This document shows, piece by piece, positions 7,554 to 16,598 of a DNA stretch of 49,020 bases. Each line of letters opens with the position of its first letter. Within the stretch, counting starts at the first letter, position 1. This DNA comes from an uncultured Burkholderiales bacterium (GTDB lineage Bacteria > Pseudomonadota > Gammaproteobacteria > Burkholderiales > Burkholderiaceae_C), in assembly GCA_945952065.1 (NCBI GenBank), contig CAMFGY010000034.1, forward strand, positions 1-49,020. Direction: 5' to 3'. The notes below the pieces were generated by a model, which saw only the letters and a list, made by a program, of their open reading frames with translations, searched no databases and had not been told where the DNA came from. The position numbers were made by a program, and so were the translations under genes.

Positions 7554-9229
7554 ACGTGAAACGCTTTACCGCTAAAACCTCCCGTGAAGCCATGGCCCTG
7601 GTGCGCCGGGCTTTTGGTGATGACGCCGTGGTCTTGTCCAACAAGCCTTGCCCCGAAGGGGTCGAGGTGCTGGCGATGGCGCCGGAAGGCATGTCGCAAA
7701 TCGAGCGCGTGGCCGCCAGCGCACCGCGCGTGGCCGCCCCCAGCCGGGTGCAGGCCCGCCCCAGCCCTGAGGCGGCCGACACCGCCGCTTCGCGCAGCTT
7801 CGCCGCTCGCACCGCCCAGCAGCGCCAAGAGCCCAGCTTTGGCTATGCCGACCCGGTCGCCGGTGAGGTGGATCAAGATGTGCAGACCCTGGCCATGAGC
7901 ACCTTGTCCTTCCAGGACTATGTGCGCGAGCGCGTGCTCAAGCGTCGCCAGGCCGAGCTCGAAGGCAAACCCGATCCCATCCACAGCGCCGCTGTCGCAG
8001 CGGAGCCGAGCTTCGAGCAGCCGGGCGTCAGCTCGATTGCAGCGCTCCGTCAGCAGCGCGCTCAAGCCGCTTTGCAAGCCATGCAGCCGCGCCGCGCCGA
8101 AGCAGCGCCAGTGGCCGCGCCGGCAGCCCCGGTGCGTCGTGCGCCCCCGGTCTTGCGTGACGAGATCCGCGTGCCGGCCATGCAGCGCGATCTGGCCGGT
8201 CTGTCGGACCTGGGTTCCATGAATGAGCTGTCCGATTTGCCGGCTCGCGGCCGCCGTGATCAGCAAGACATGATGAATGAGCTGCGCTCCATGAAGGGCC
8301 TGATCGAAGAGCGTTTCGGCGCCCTGGCCTTTATGGAGAAGTTGCAACGTCAGCCGGTGCAAGCGCGCCTGACGCAAAAGCTGCTGGAGATGGGTTTTTC
8401 GCCCGCCCTGGTGCGCAAGCTGGCCGAAGGCTGCCCCGCCGAGTTCAAGGGCGGCCCCAACGAAGCGACCGATGAAAGCAGCTGGGCCGCCAATGTGCTG
8501 GCCCGCAATCTGCAGACCGATGAGGCCAGCCCGGCTCTGGAAGAGCAGGGCGGCGTGTTCGCCCTGATCGGCTCGACCGGCGTGGGCAAGACCACCACCA
8601 CCGCCAAGCTGGCTGCGGCTTTTGCCACCCGCTTCGGCGCCGCCAATCTGGGCCTGATCACCTTGGATGCCTACCGGGTTGGCGCGCATGAACAGCTGCG
8701 CGCTTATGGTCGCATCCTGGGCGTGCCTGTGCATACCGCCCATGACCGCGCTTCCTTGGAAGACCTGCTCGAGTTGCTGGCCAACAAGAAGATGGTCCTG
8801 ATCGACACCGCCGGCATGGCGCAGCGCGACAGCCGCACCCACGAATTGCTGGACATGCTGGCGCACCGCAATGTGCGCAAGATTTTGGTCGTCAACGCCG
8901 CGCAACAGGGCGAGACGATTGAAGACGTGGTGACGGCTTGGCGTGCTTCTGAGTGCCACGGCGTGGTGTTGTCCAAGATCGATGAGGCCGTCAAGCTGGC
9001 CCCGGCGCTGGACACCCTGATCCGCCACAAGCTCAAGGTCTTGGGCGTGACCAACGGTCAGCGCGTGCCCGAGGACTGGCACCGCCTGTCGGCCCAAGCC
9101 CTGGTGCAGCGTGCCATGCGTGTGGTGGCCGCCGGTGCTTGGCGCATGGACAAGGCCGACGTCAACCTGATTTTCGCTGGTGGGCCCGCGCTTGACCCCC
9201 AGCATGCGGCTGCCATGGGCGTGTTCTGA
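7550..9229 (+). CDS. flhF: FlhF, SRP-type GTPase for flagellar placement
   Basis: A 559-residue protein. A B-domain starts MNVKRFTAKTSREAMALVRR, then a long Ala/Pro/Arg-rich variable region (about 55-235), a helical N-domain (about 240-330) and an SRP-family G-domain. Visible G motifs are the P-loop GSTGVGKTT (341-349), LDAYRVGAHEQLR, DTAGMAQRD and SKIDEAVKL, the last in the guanine-specificity position. FlhF recruits early basal-body parts to the correct cell site, usually the pole. A good ribosome site (GGCAGGAGG) precedes the start. It is followed by the FlhG-like gene, its normal partner. Confidence 0.95.
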   Translation: MNVKRFTAKTSREAMALVRRAFGDDAVVLSNKPCPEGVEVLAMAPEGMSQIERVAASAPRVAAPSRVQARPSPEAADTAASRSFAARTAQQRQEPSFGYADPVAGEVDQDVQTLAMSTLSFQDYVRERVLKRRQAELEGKPDPIHSAAVAAEPSFEQPGVSSIAALRQQRAQAALQAMQPRRAEAAPVAAPAAPVRRAPPVLRDEIRVPAMQRDLAGLSDLGSMNELSDLPARGRRDQQDMMNELRSMKGLIEERFGALAFMEKLQRQPVQARLTQKLLEMGFSPALVRKLAEGCPAEFKGGPNEATDESSWAANVLARNLQTDEASPALEEQGGVFALIGSTGVGKTTTTAKLAAAFATRFGAANLGLITLDAYRVGAHEQLRAYGRILGVPVHTAHDRASLEDLLELLANKKMVLIDTAGMAQRDSRTHELLDMLAHRNVRKILVVNAAQQGETIEDVVTAWRASECHGVVLSKIDEAVKLAPALDTLIRHKLKVLGVTNGQRVPEDWHRLSAQALVQRAMRVVAAGAWRMDKADVNLIFAGGPALDPQHAAAMGVF

Positions 9230-9266
9230 GCCGCCCCGCCGAACGATCAAAGAATTGGACTGCACC

Positions 9267-10079
9267 ATGCGCGACTACTCTCTCCCTCCTCATGCCCTGG
9301 CACCTCAGGATCAGGCCGACGGCCTGCGCCGCTTGTTTGCCAGCTCCCGCGTACGTTTCATTCCCGTCGTCAGCAACCCCCATGTGATGGGTTCGGGCGT
9401 GCTGCTCGAAGGCCTGTGCGCCGCCTTTGCGGAACTGGGTTTGCATACCTTGGTGGTGGACGCCGGCGAGTCTTCGCCCAAGCCCTCGGAGTTGGCCTCG
9501 GTGGACTTGAGTTCCTGCGTGGACCGTTTGTCCAAAGACGTGTCTTACCTGGCCGCGCGCGGCTTGCCGATGCGCTATATCAACGCCAATGGCTCGGCTG
9601 CGCAATTCCTGGAAGCCGTCACCGATGCCGCGCCGCATGCCGATGTGGTCTTGCTGCATGCCAGCGCCGCTGAACTGGCGCGCGTGGTGGCCTTGCGCGA
9701 AGTGCGCCCGGTGCTGCTGGCCGATACCGATTCGCAAAGCGTGACGCACGCTTATGCGGGCATGAAGTGGTTGGCCAGCCGGGCGGGCTTGATGGTCTAC
9801 AGCCTCTTGCTGGCTTGCTCGCCTCAGCTGCGTTTGTCGGATCGCATTGCGCAGCAAATCAGCAGCTGTGCCGATGGCTTTTTGGGTGCCGTGCTGCGCG
9901 ACTGGGCCTGCATGGACCCCAAATGCCCGCCGACAGCGCCGATTGCCCCCGAAATTCGCCATCTGGCGCGTGAGTTGTTGATGGCTGCGCCTCCCGGTGC
10001 GGCCTTGGAAGCCTCGGTCAACGCGAGCCCGCTGCGCCCCGCGCAACGTTCGCCGTTCTTGTCCGCCGCCACCGTTTGA
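9267..10079 (+). CDS. FlhG/FleN-position MinD-like protein lacking Walker A
   Basis: A 270-residue protein between flhF and fliA, the standard place of flhG (fleN), whose product limits flagellar number and stimulates FlhF GTPase. The N-terminus keeps the DQAxxLR FlhF-stimulating motif (DQADGLR, 15-21). The overall MinD/ParA order is recognisable: strand RFIPVVS, a glycine-bearing loop, a helix, then HTLVVDAG. However, the ATP-binding loop KGGVGKT is replaced by SNPHVMGSG (about 36-44), with no lysine or threonine at the key places. It probably cannot hydrolyse ATP in the usual way. I chose the ATG at 9267 because upstream starts overlap the end of flhF and would precede the motif with unrelated sequence. 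No symbol is given because the activity is uncertain. Confidence 0.75.
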   Translation: MRDYSLPPHALAPQDQADGLRRLFASSRVRFIPVVSNPHVMGSGVLLEGLCAAFAELGLHTLVVDAGESSPKPSELASVDLSSCVDRLSKDVSYLAARGLPMRYINANGSAAQFLEAVTDAAPHADVVLLHASAAELARVVALREVRPVLLADTDSQSVTHAYAGMKWLASRAGLMVYSLLLACSPQLRLSDRIAQQISSCADGFLGAVLRDWACMDPKCPPTAPIAPEIRHLARELLMAAPPGAALEASVNASPLRPAQRSPFLSAATV

Positions 10080-10091
10080 TAGCCGGAGCTG

Positions 10092-10808
10092 ATGATGTAT
10101 ACCGCCAAAGGCCGCCTCGATAATTCCTCGCTCATCAAGCAATACAGCCCGCTGGTGCGACGTCTGGCGCATCAGATGATTGCCAAGCTGCCCGCCAATG
10201 TGGAGATCGACGATCTGATCCAGGTCGGGCTGATCGGCTTGAGCGATGCACTCTCGCGCTTTGATATTGCGCAGGGCGTGCAGTTCGAAACCTTTGCCAC
10301 CCAGCGCATTCGCGGCGCCATGCTGGACGAGCTGCGCGGTGGCGACTGGATGAGCCGCGGCACCCGTCGTCAGCAGCGTGAAATTGAGAGCGCGGTGCGC
10401 AAGCTGGAGCAGCAACTCGGCCGCGCCCCGGTGGAGAGCGAAATCGCCGCCGAAATGGGCACCACGCTGGCGGAATACCAAGACTTGCTGGGCAAGGTGC
10501 GTGGCACCCAGCTGGTCTATCTGGAAGACATGTCTGGCGACGAAGGCGATGAGGACTTTCTCGACCGCCATGTGGCCGACCACAGCAACAATCCCATGCT
10601 CAAGCTGCAGGACCACCGCATGCGCGAAGCGCTGGTGGCCGCCATCAAGAATCTGCCCGAGCGTGAGCAGCAGATGATGAGCATGTATTACGAGCACGAT
10701 ATGAATTTGAAAGAAATCGCCGTCGTGCTCAAAGTCACCGAGTCGCGGGTGTGCCAGCTGCACAGCCAGGCGATTGCTCGTTTGCGCGTCAAGCTGCGCG
10801 ACTGGTAA
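10092..10808 (+). CDS. fliA: FliA, sigma-28 for late flagellar genes
   Basis: A 238-residue group 3 sigma factor. Region 2 (about 15-85) has EIDDLIQVGLIGLSDALSRFD and FETFATQRIRGAMLDELR. Region 3 follows (about 85-140), and region 4 (about 180-235) has LPEREQQMMSMYYEHDMNLKEIA and the recognition helix TESRVCQLHSQAIARLR. It directs class 3 promoters such as those seen here before motA and flgM, and is held inactive by FlgM, also encoded here. Two adjacent ATGs (10092, 10095) are possible starts. The spacing of 12 bp from the FlhG-like gene indicates one operon. Confidence 0.96.
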   Translation: MMYTAKGRLDNSSLIKQYSPLVRRLAHQMIAKLPANVEIDDLIQVGLIGLSDALSRFDIAQGVQFETFATQRIRGAMLDELRGGDWMSRGTRRQQREIESAVRKLEQQLGRAPVESEIAAEMGTTLAEYQDLLGKVRGTQLVYLEDMSGDEGDEDFLDRHVADHSNNPMLKLQDHRMREALVAAIKNLPEREQQMMSMYYEHDMNLKEIAVVLKVTESRVCQLHSQAIARLRVKLRDW

Positions 10809-10923
10809 GGGCTTGGACGCTCGCGCTATCGCCCTTGGGGCTTGCTGGCGAGCCGATCGATGTGAGCTTGGCTTGGGCTGAACAACAAAGACGAAGGTGC
10901 TCCAGCACCGGTGGGGAGACGTG

Positions 10924-12285
10924 ATGGCGTTTTGGAAACGGGCGGCTGCGGAACTCGCGCCGGCACAGCAGGGCAATGAGCCCGCGCTGAGCCCGCGCGG
11001 TGGTGAGCCTCAGGCCCAGTTGGTGCGCAATATCGCCCACTCCGTGTCCAGCGTGGGACGCGACGCCGCCGAGGTTCGCGGTGTGCTGGAAGACACGCAA
11101 AAAGTTGTCATGGCCCAGGCTGAAGCCATGGGGGCCTTGTCGAATGAGCTGACTCAGGTGCGCCATGCTCAGCAAGCCATCAGCCACGCCACCGAGCAAT
11201 CGCGTGCCGCCGTGGGCCGCGCCAGCCATGCGCTGGAAGGCGTGGGTCAGGAAGTGGGCGGCATTGTGCAAACGCTTCGAGAAGTCTCAGACGCCGCCTC
11301 TGAAATCACAAAAATCGCCCTGCAAACCCGCTTGGTGGCCTTCAATGCCTCCGTGGAAGCGCGTCGAGCCGGCGAGGCCGGCCGGGGCTTTGGCGTGGTG
11401 GCCGATGCGGTGAAAGACCTGGCGGGCAAGGTGGAAGCCTCGTCCAAAGCCATCATGGGCACCGTGCTGGCGCTGGATGGCCGTATCGAGGCCTTCGCCC
11501 GAGAGCTTCGCAATGACAAGTCGCAGGGGCAGCCAAGCGCGATCCATCAAGCCTTTGCTGAAGTGCGCGGCGATGTGGACCGGATTGCCGATTCGGCGCG
11601 CCAAAGTGAGCAAACGGTGGAGTCTTTGTCCGGCCGCGCCAACGATCTGGAGAAAGAAGTGCAGCAGGCCATGATCAGCCTGGACACGGCCTTTTCTTGC
11701 AGCGACCGGTTTTTGAAGCTCTCCGAACAATTGATCGAGCAGATCGCGGGCTCCGGCGTGGAGGTGGAAGACTCACCCTATATTCACGCCGCCCAGCAGG
11801 CCGCAGCGGACATCAGTGCCCTGCTCGAGCAGGCCTTGGCGCGCGGCCAAATCGACACCGCCCAGCTCTTTGATGATCAGTACCGACCCATTGCTGGCAC
11901 CCAGCCGGCCCAGCATCTGACGCAGTTTGTCGAGTTGGCGGATCGCCTCTTCCCTGCGGTGCAAGAGCGCTTGCTGGAGTTCTCCAACAAAGTGGTGTAT
12001 TGCATCGCCGTGGACCGCAATGGTTATGTGCCCACCCACAACAAAAAATACTGCCAGCCGCAACGCAGTGGTGATGTGGTTTGGAACACCGCCAACAGCC
12101 GCTATCGCCGCATCTTCAATGACCGCACCGGTTTGGCCTCGGCCCGCAATCAGCGGCCGTTCTTGCTGCAGACCTACCGCCGCGATATGGGGGGCGGCAA
12201 CTTTGTGCTGCTCAAAGAAGTCTCCGCGCCCATCATGGTGAAAGGGCGGCATTGGGGCGGGCTGCGCCTGGCTTTCAATTTCTGA
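10924..12285 (+). CDS. soluble chemoreceptor-like protein with C-terminal sensor domain
   Basis: A 453-residue cytosolic protein with no membrane helix. Residues ~30-275 are a helical methyl-accepting signalling hairpin. The tip (IALQTRLVAFNASVEARRAG, 131-150, then EAGRGFGVVADAVKDLA) follows the MCP consensus, but with Arg for the usual Asn after QT and Phe for the usual Leu. Residues ~285-453 form a C-terminal ligand-binding-like region with NGYVPTHN, RRIFNDRTGLA and RHWGGLRLAF, typical of Cache-like modules at the end of soluble MCPs. The order is therefore reversed relative to classical receptors. The start at 10924 has GGGGAG at the right distance. It follows fliA by about 115 bp and is probably part of the motility regulon. 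Confidence 0.85.
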   Translation: MAFWKRAAAELAPAQQGNEPALSPRGGEPQAQLVRNIAHSVSSVGRDAAEVRGVLEDTQKVVMAQAEAMGALSNELTQVRHAQQAISHATEQSRAAVGRASHALEGVGQEVGGIVQTLREVSDAASEITKIALQTRLVAFNASVEARRAGEAGRGFGVVADAVKDLAGKVEASSKAIMGTVLALDGRIEAFARELRNDKSQGQPSAIHQAFAEVRGDVDRIADSARQSEQTVESLSGRANDLEKEVQQAMISLDTAFSCSDRFLKLSEQLIEQIAGSGVEVEDSPYIHAAQQAAADISALLEQALARGQIDTAQLFDDQYRPIAGTQPAQHLTQFVELADRLFPAVQERLLEFSNKVVYCIAVDRNGYVPTHNKKYCQPQRSGDVVWNTANSRYRRIFNDRTGLASARNQRPFLLQTYRRDMGGGNFVLLKEVSAPIMVKGRHWGGLRLAFNF

Positions 12286-12364
12286 GTGCCTGCAGGGGCA
12301 GGGCCCAGGCCCCAGGCCTTGACGACAAGGCGCACTCAGCCCACAGCTTCAATGCTTTCAAAGC

Positions 12365-14329
12365 TCAGGGCGCAATACAGGCGCGGTTCTTGCCCGTGTG
12401 CTTGGCCTCGTAGAGTGCCACATCGGCGCGGTCCAGCGCGGCTTCCAGCGTTTCGCCCGGTCGGAAATGGGTCACGCCGGCCGAGAAGGTGATGAACACG
12501 TCTTTGCCTTCATGCAAAAACAAGCTGGTAGAGAGCGCTCTTTGCAGGCGCTGCAAGACCGCCTTGGCTTCATCCAGCGGCGTGGCGGGCAACATCAAGA
12601 CGAATTCTTCGCCCCCATAGCGCGCCACCAAGTCGCCGGGGCGCAACTCTTTGGACACTCGCTCGGCCAATGATTTCAAAGCCTGATCCCCGGCGCCGTG
12701 ACCCAGGGTGTCGTTCAGGCGTTTGAAGTTGTCGATGTCCAGCAGCGCCAAAGCGATGCGCTTGTGGGGCGGCAATTCAGCCGGGCCGGCGCCCGCGGTG
12801 TTCTCGCCGGCTTCGCGTTCGACCTTGGCTTGTTCGATGGCAAAGGCGGACAAGAGGCCACGTCGATTGGCGATCTGCGTCAGTTGGTCGGTGTGCACCT
12901 CATTCGACAAACGCCGCAACTCGCCTTCAAGCTGCTCAACACGCTGGCTCATCTGGCTGGCGCGTTCGTTCTCCAGCGTCAGCCGCTCCTGCGTCTGACG
13001 CACCAGGTTTTGCACGCTGCGGCTTTCTTCCACCATCTCGCGCACCACGCCGGCCAAGCTTTCCAGGGAATCGGCTTTTTCAATCACTTCGGCATAGCGA
13101 CCGACATTGTTTTGAAAACGATCGGTGTGCTGGCCCAGTTCTCCGAGCTCGGCCAGCATTTGGTGAATCAGTGACTTGAGCGAGTCGCGTGCGCGGCTGC
13201 GCTCTTCGCGCAAGGCTTTTTGGCGCGCGCGCGTGCCGCCCAACATCTCGGTCACGGATCGCACGCCGCGGCCACTCAAGCCTTGTTCCAGCGTGTGATT
13301 CATGGCTTCGCACTGGCCTTTGGCCCAGGAGTCGTCTTCGGCCAAATCCACCAAGCTGGCGCTGAGCTCGCGGCACAACTGACCCAGCTCATCAAACAAA
13401 TGCTGGCGATGGTCCAGCATATGGCAGGCACGCAGACACAGCGCTTCCATCTCGGCGGCACGTTCCGGGCTGGCGCCAGCAAGGCGCAGCTCTCGCTGGG
13501 CGGCGCTCAGCTCGCCCATCAGTTCGTCTGCATAACCTTCCTTGGTGCGCAAGGCATGTTGCACGGTGCCGTGCAAAGAGTCGCCAATTTGCGGCCAGCT
13601 GGAGAACTCTGCTGGGCGGGTGGGTGCAGCATTCGGATCAGCGCTGACGCCATCGCTCAGCGGCATTGGGGCCAGATTCAGCAAGGCCTCGGGCGCCAAG
13701 CCCTGTTCCTGGCCGCTGCGGCTGTCTTGGAAGTCCTCTTCTTCCAGCATGAATTGCGTGGGCGAACTGCCAGGGCCGCCGGCCTCGTCTTCCGAGGTGC
13801 TGATATTGGCGTCGGCCACATCGCTGTCCCAGTTGCTGATCAATTGCTGCATGCGTTTGATCAGGCGTTTGGCATCGCTGCGGTTGTTCTCCAAGACGCG
13901 CTGCAGGCCGTCTTTCTTGCGCGCCAAAGTCCATTGGCGTCCGCCTCGCTCCAGGCCTCGAACCAGTCGCTCCAGAATCTGCGCCAGCGCCTCGGCTTGC
14001 GCGGCCGGGCCTTCGCTTTGCTGCAGTTGTTCGACCTGGCGCACAGCGTCGTCCCAGCGGCCTTCGCGCACACAGACTTGTAAATCCATGCGGGCTTGGC
14101 TGCTGCCAATGCCCAGGGTGCTCAGCTTGTTGAGCAGATTCAGCGGGCCCTCGGCCAAACTCGCAGGCGAGGGCTCGGCACCGGACTCGACGGCGTAGGC
14201 GCGGGCATAGTTTTCCGGCGTGGGCTCCAGCTGTGCTTGGGCCAAACGCAGCAAGGCGGCTTTGGCCAGCTGAGCAGCCGGCAGCGCTGCAGCCGGGCGT
14301 GAGGGGGAAGGGCGACGTTGCTCGTCCAT
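12365..14329 (-). CDS. GGDEF diguanylate cyclase
   Basis: A 654-residue cytosolic protein. The N-terminal ~430 residues are alpha-helical, variable and of unknown fold. A coiled-coil (about 440-490) leads to a C-terminal GGDEF domain. The active-site motif is GGEEF (572-576), compatible with c-di-GMP synthesis. The product-inhibition I-site RPGD (563-566) sits exactly five residues upstream. The end ALYEAKHTGKNR is typical of the family. It is convergent with the chemoreceptor gene and 16 bp downstream of the REC-PAS-GGDEF-EAL gene's opposite-side boundary, on the same strand. It probably reads c-di-GMP state against motility, which is inferred from context. Confidence 0.9.
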   Translation of the reverse strand: MDEQRRPSPSRPAAALPAAQLAKAALLRLAQAQLEPTPENYARAYAVESGAEPSPASLAEGPLNLLNKLSTLGIGSSQARMDLQVCVREGRWDDAVRQVEQLQQSEGPAAQAEALAQILERLVRGLERGGRQWTLARKKDGLQRVLENNRSDAKRLIKRMQQLISNWDSDVADANISTSEDEAGGPGSSPTQFMLEEEDFQDSRSGQEQGLAPEALLNLAPMPLSDGVSADPNAAPTRPAEFSSWPQIGDSLHGTVQHALRTKEGYADELMGELSAAQRELRLAGASPERAAEMEALCLRACHMLDHRQHLFDELGQLCRELSASLVDLAEDDSWAKGQCEAMNHTLEQGLSGRGVRSVTEMLGGTRARQKALREERSRARDSLKSLIHQMLAELGELGQHTDRFQNNVGRYAEVIEKADSLESLAGVVREMVEESRSVQNLVRQTQERLTLENERASQMSQRVEQLEGELRRLSNEVHTDQLTQIANRRGLLSAFAIEQAKVEREAGENTAGAGPAELPPHKRIALALLDIDNFKRLNDTLGHGAGDQALKSLAERVSKELRPGDLVARYGGEEFVLMLPATPLDEAKAVLQRLQRALSTSLFLHEGKDVFITFSAGVTHFRPGETLEAALDRADVALYEAKHTGKNRACIAP

Positions 14330-14345
14330 GCCTTGGTCCTAAGTC

Positions 14346-16598
14346 CTAACGAAGTCCACCCACGGGGTAAAAGGCATCGGGTGGCGGCAGTTCGCCGCCA
14401 TTTTCAGGGCCGCCCTGGGCGCGGGCGATCCAAGGGGCTTTGCGAGGCAGCACGGTTTGCGCCAGCCACTGCTCCAATTCCTCTGGCAGCAGCGGCTTGC
14501 TGAACAAAAAGCCCTGCATCAAGCTGCAGCCCAGGCGATGCAAAACATCCATCTGACGCATGGTCTCCACGCCCTCGGCAATCACCCGCAAGCCCATGGC
14601 GCGGGCCAAGGCAATGATGGCGGTGACGACGGCGGAGCTCTGCGGCGTGATGCCCAGGTCTCGCACAAAGGTGCGGTCGATCTTGACCTCGGAGATGGGC
14701 AAGGTGGTCAGATAGGCCAGCGAGGAATAGCCGGTGCCAAAGTCGTCAATGGAAATTTCAACACCCACCTCGTTCAGACGATGCAGTGCCGGGATCACGT
14801 TCTGCAGGTCCTTCATCAGGTTGTTTTCGGTGATCTCCAGCTGGATCGCGCGGTGCGGCACGCCGTAAGCGCTGACGCATTGGTGGATGTGTTCGACCAA
14901 GTCCGATCGCTCAAACATGCGGCTGGGCAAGTTGACAGCGATGGAGTCTGAAAACCCGAAGTTCAGCTGCCAAATCTTGGCCTGCCGCGCCGCTTCTTTG
15001 AGCGCCCATTCCGACAGGGGCACGATCAAGCCGGTTTCTTCGGCCAGCGGGATGAAGTCGCCGGGAGGCACCAGGGTGTCTCCGCGCTTCCAGCGCATCA
15101 GCGCTTCGGCCCCCACCATGCGGGCGGCCCGCACATCGATCTTGGGCTGGTAGTGCAGCACGATCTCGCCACGCTCCAAGGCCTTGTGCAAGGCGCTTTC
15201 CAGCTCCAGCTTGGCGCGCCCTTGGCCGGCCAGCTGCGGGGTGTAGAGCGCAGAGGCATTGCGTCCTTGCGACTTGACCGCATACATGGCCACGTCGGAG
15301 TTGCGCAGCAAATCGGCCATGGTCTGCCCATCGCGCGGGTAAATGGCGATGCCGATGCTGGCCGTGACAAAGCACTCCTGGCCGGACAAAAAGATCGGCT
15401 CGCGCAAAGCGTCCAACACCCGTTCGGCCACCCGCTCGGCATCGCGCTCGTCGGCCACCTCGGGCAGCAGGGCCACAAACTCGTCGCCACCCAAGCGGCC
15501 CACGGCTTCCAGCGTGCGGTGCGAGCGGCCGCCTATGGTTTCGAGCATGCCTTCCATCACCTGGTCGGAGTGGCGCACGCAGCCGCGCAGGCGCCGCCCC
15601 ACCTCCACCAGCAACTCGTCACCTGCGGCATGGCCCAGCGTGTCGTTGATGATCTTGAAGCGATCCAGATCGATCAAGAGCAATCCCACCTCATGGCCGC
15701 CGCGGCGGGCCTGCTCAATGGCTTTTTCAACCCGCCAAATCAGTTGGCGTCGATTCGGCAGCCCGGTCAATGAGTCGAAATGCGCCAACTGGCGAATTCG
15801 GTCTTCGGCGTGGCGACGGTCCGTCACGTCTTGCATGACGCCGGTGTAGCCCACCGCACTGCCCAATTCATTGAATTCGGGTTCGGCTTCGATGTGCACC
15901 ACGCGCTGCCGCCCGTCCAGCAGGGTGACCGGCAAATCGGTGACCAGCACCGAGTTGTGCGCAATCACATCGCGCAGCAGGCGCAGGAACAACTCGCGTT
16001 CTTCGCGCGGCACCATGCGCATCACGCCGATGAAATCAAGCCGCTCGTGTGGGCCGCGACCAAACACCCGCAAGGCTTCGGCCGCCAGGGTGAAGCCGCT
16101 GTTGGCATACCATTCAAAGCTGCCCATGCGTGCCAGGTCTTGCGCACGCGCCAGCCGGGCTTTGCTGCGCTCCAGTTCAATGCGGGTGCGCGAGCTGCGC
16201 AGCAAATAGCGCAGGCGACCGGCCAGCAAGCTCCACTGCGGGCTCTTCACAAAGAAGTCGGTGGCGCCCACTTGGTAGGCGTGATTGATGGAGGCCTCGT
16301 CGTCCAAACCGGTCAGCATCAGCACGGGTGTCGACTCGAAGCCGGGTTTCTCGCGCAAGAGCTTGCAGGTTTCGAAACCGTCCAACTCCGGCATCAGTGC
16401 GTCCAGCACGATCATGTCGGGCACGGTGGTGCTGATCAAGGCCAAGGCTTGCACACCGCTTTGGGCTTGGGTGACCTCAAAGCCCCGTTCGCGCAGGGCG
16501 ACCGCGGTCAGCAGCAGATTCACCTCGTCATCATCGACGAGCAAAACCTTCGGCTGCTCGGGCAAATCCTTGTCCAGTAGGGAGGCTTGAGCTTTCAT
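14346..16598 (-). CDS. REC-PAS-GGDEF-EAL c-di-GMP response regulator
   Basis: A 750-residue hybrid. The N-terminal receiver (about 15-135) has acidic D22-D24, phospho-site D66 and K118. A PAS domain follows (about 145-262), then GGDEF (about 270-450) with an intact GGDEF at 370-374, and EAL (about 460-715). The EAL domain keeps catalytic features: EAL 498-500, N556, DDFGTG (618-623), K639 and E675, so phosphodiesterase activity is likely. The GGDEF domain has an insertion of about 19 residues between RHSD (342-345) and GGDEF, moving the usual I-site away. The start overlaps the stop of the Hpt gene by ATGA, a strong hint that Hpt phosphorylates D66. Confidence 0.92.
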   Translation of the reverse strand: MKAQASLLDKDLPEQPKVLLVDDDEVNLLLTAVALRERGFEVTQAQSGVQALALISTTVPDMIVLDALMPELDGFETCKLLREKPGFESTPVLMLTGLDDEASINHAYQVGATDFFVKSPQWSLLAGRLRYLLRSSRTRIELERSKARLARAQDLARMGSFEWYANSGFTLAAEALRVFGRGPHERLDFIGVMRMVPREERELFLRLLRDVIAHNSVLVTDLPVTLLDGRQRVVHIEAEPEFNELGSAVGYTGVMQDVTDRRHAEDRIRQLAHFDSLTGLPNRRQLIWRVEKAIEQARRGGHEVGLLLIDLDRFKIINDTLGHAAGDELLVEVGRRLRGCVRHSDQVMEGMLETIGGRSHRTLEAVGRLGGDEFVALLPEVADERDAERVAERVLDALREPIFLSGQECFVTASIGIAIYPRDGQTMADLLRNSDVAMYAVKSQGRNASALYTPQLAGQGRAKLELESALHKALERGEIVLHYQPKIDVRAARMVGAEALMRWKRGDTLVPPGDFIPLAEETGLIVPLSEWALKEAARQAKIWQLNFGFSDSIAVNLPSRMFERSDLVEHIHQCVSAYGVPHRAIQLEITENNLMKDLQNVIPALHRLNEVGVEISIDDFGTGYSSLAYLTTLPISEVKIDRTFVRDLGITPQSSAVVTAIIALARAMGLRVIAEGVETMRQMDVLHRLGCSLMQGFLFSKPLLPEELEQWLAQTVLPRKAPWIARAQGGPENGGELPPPDAFYPVGGLR

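Noticed and set aside
12316-12331. Small hairpin GCCTTG-ACGA-CAAGGC between convergent genes
   Set aside because: Stem of 6 bp with no T-run on either strand; not enough to call a terminator.
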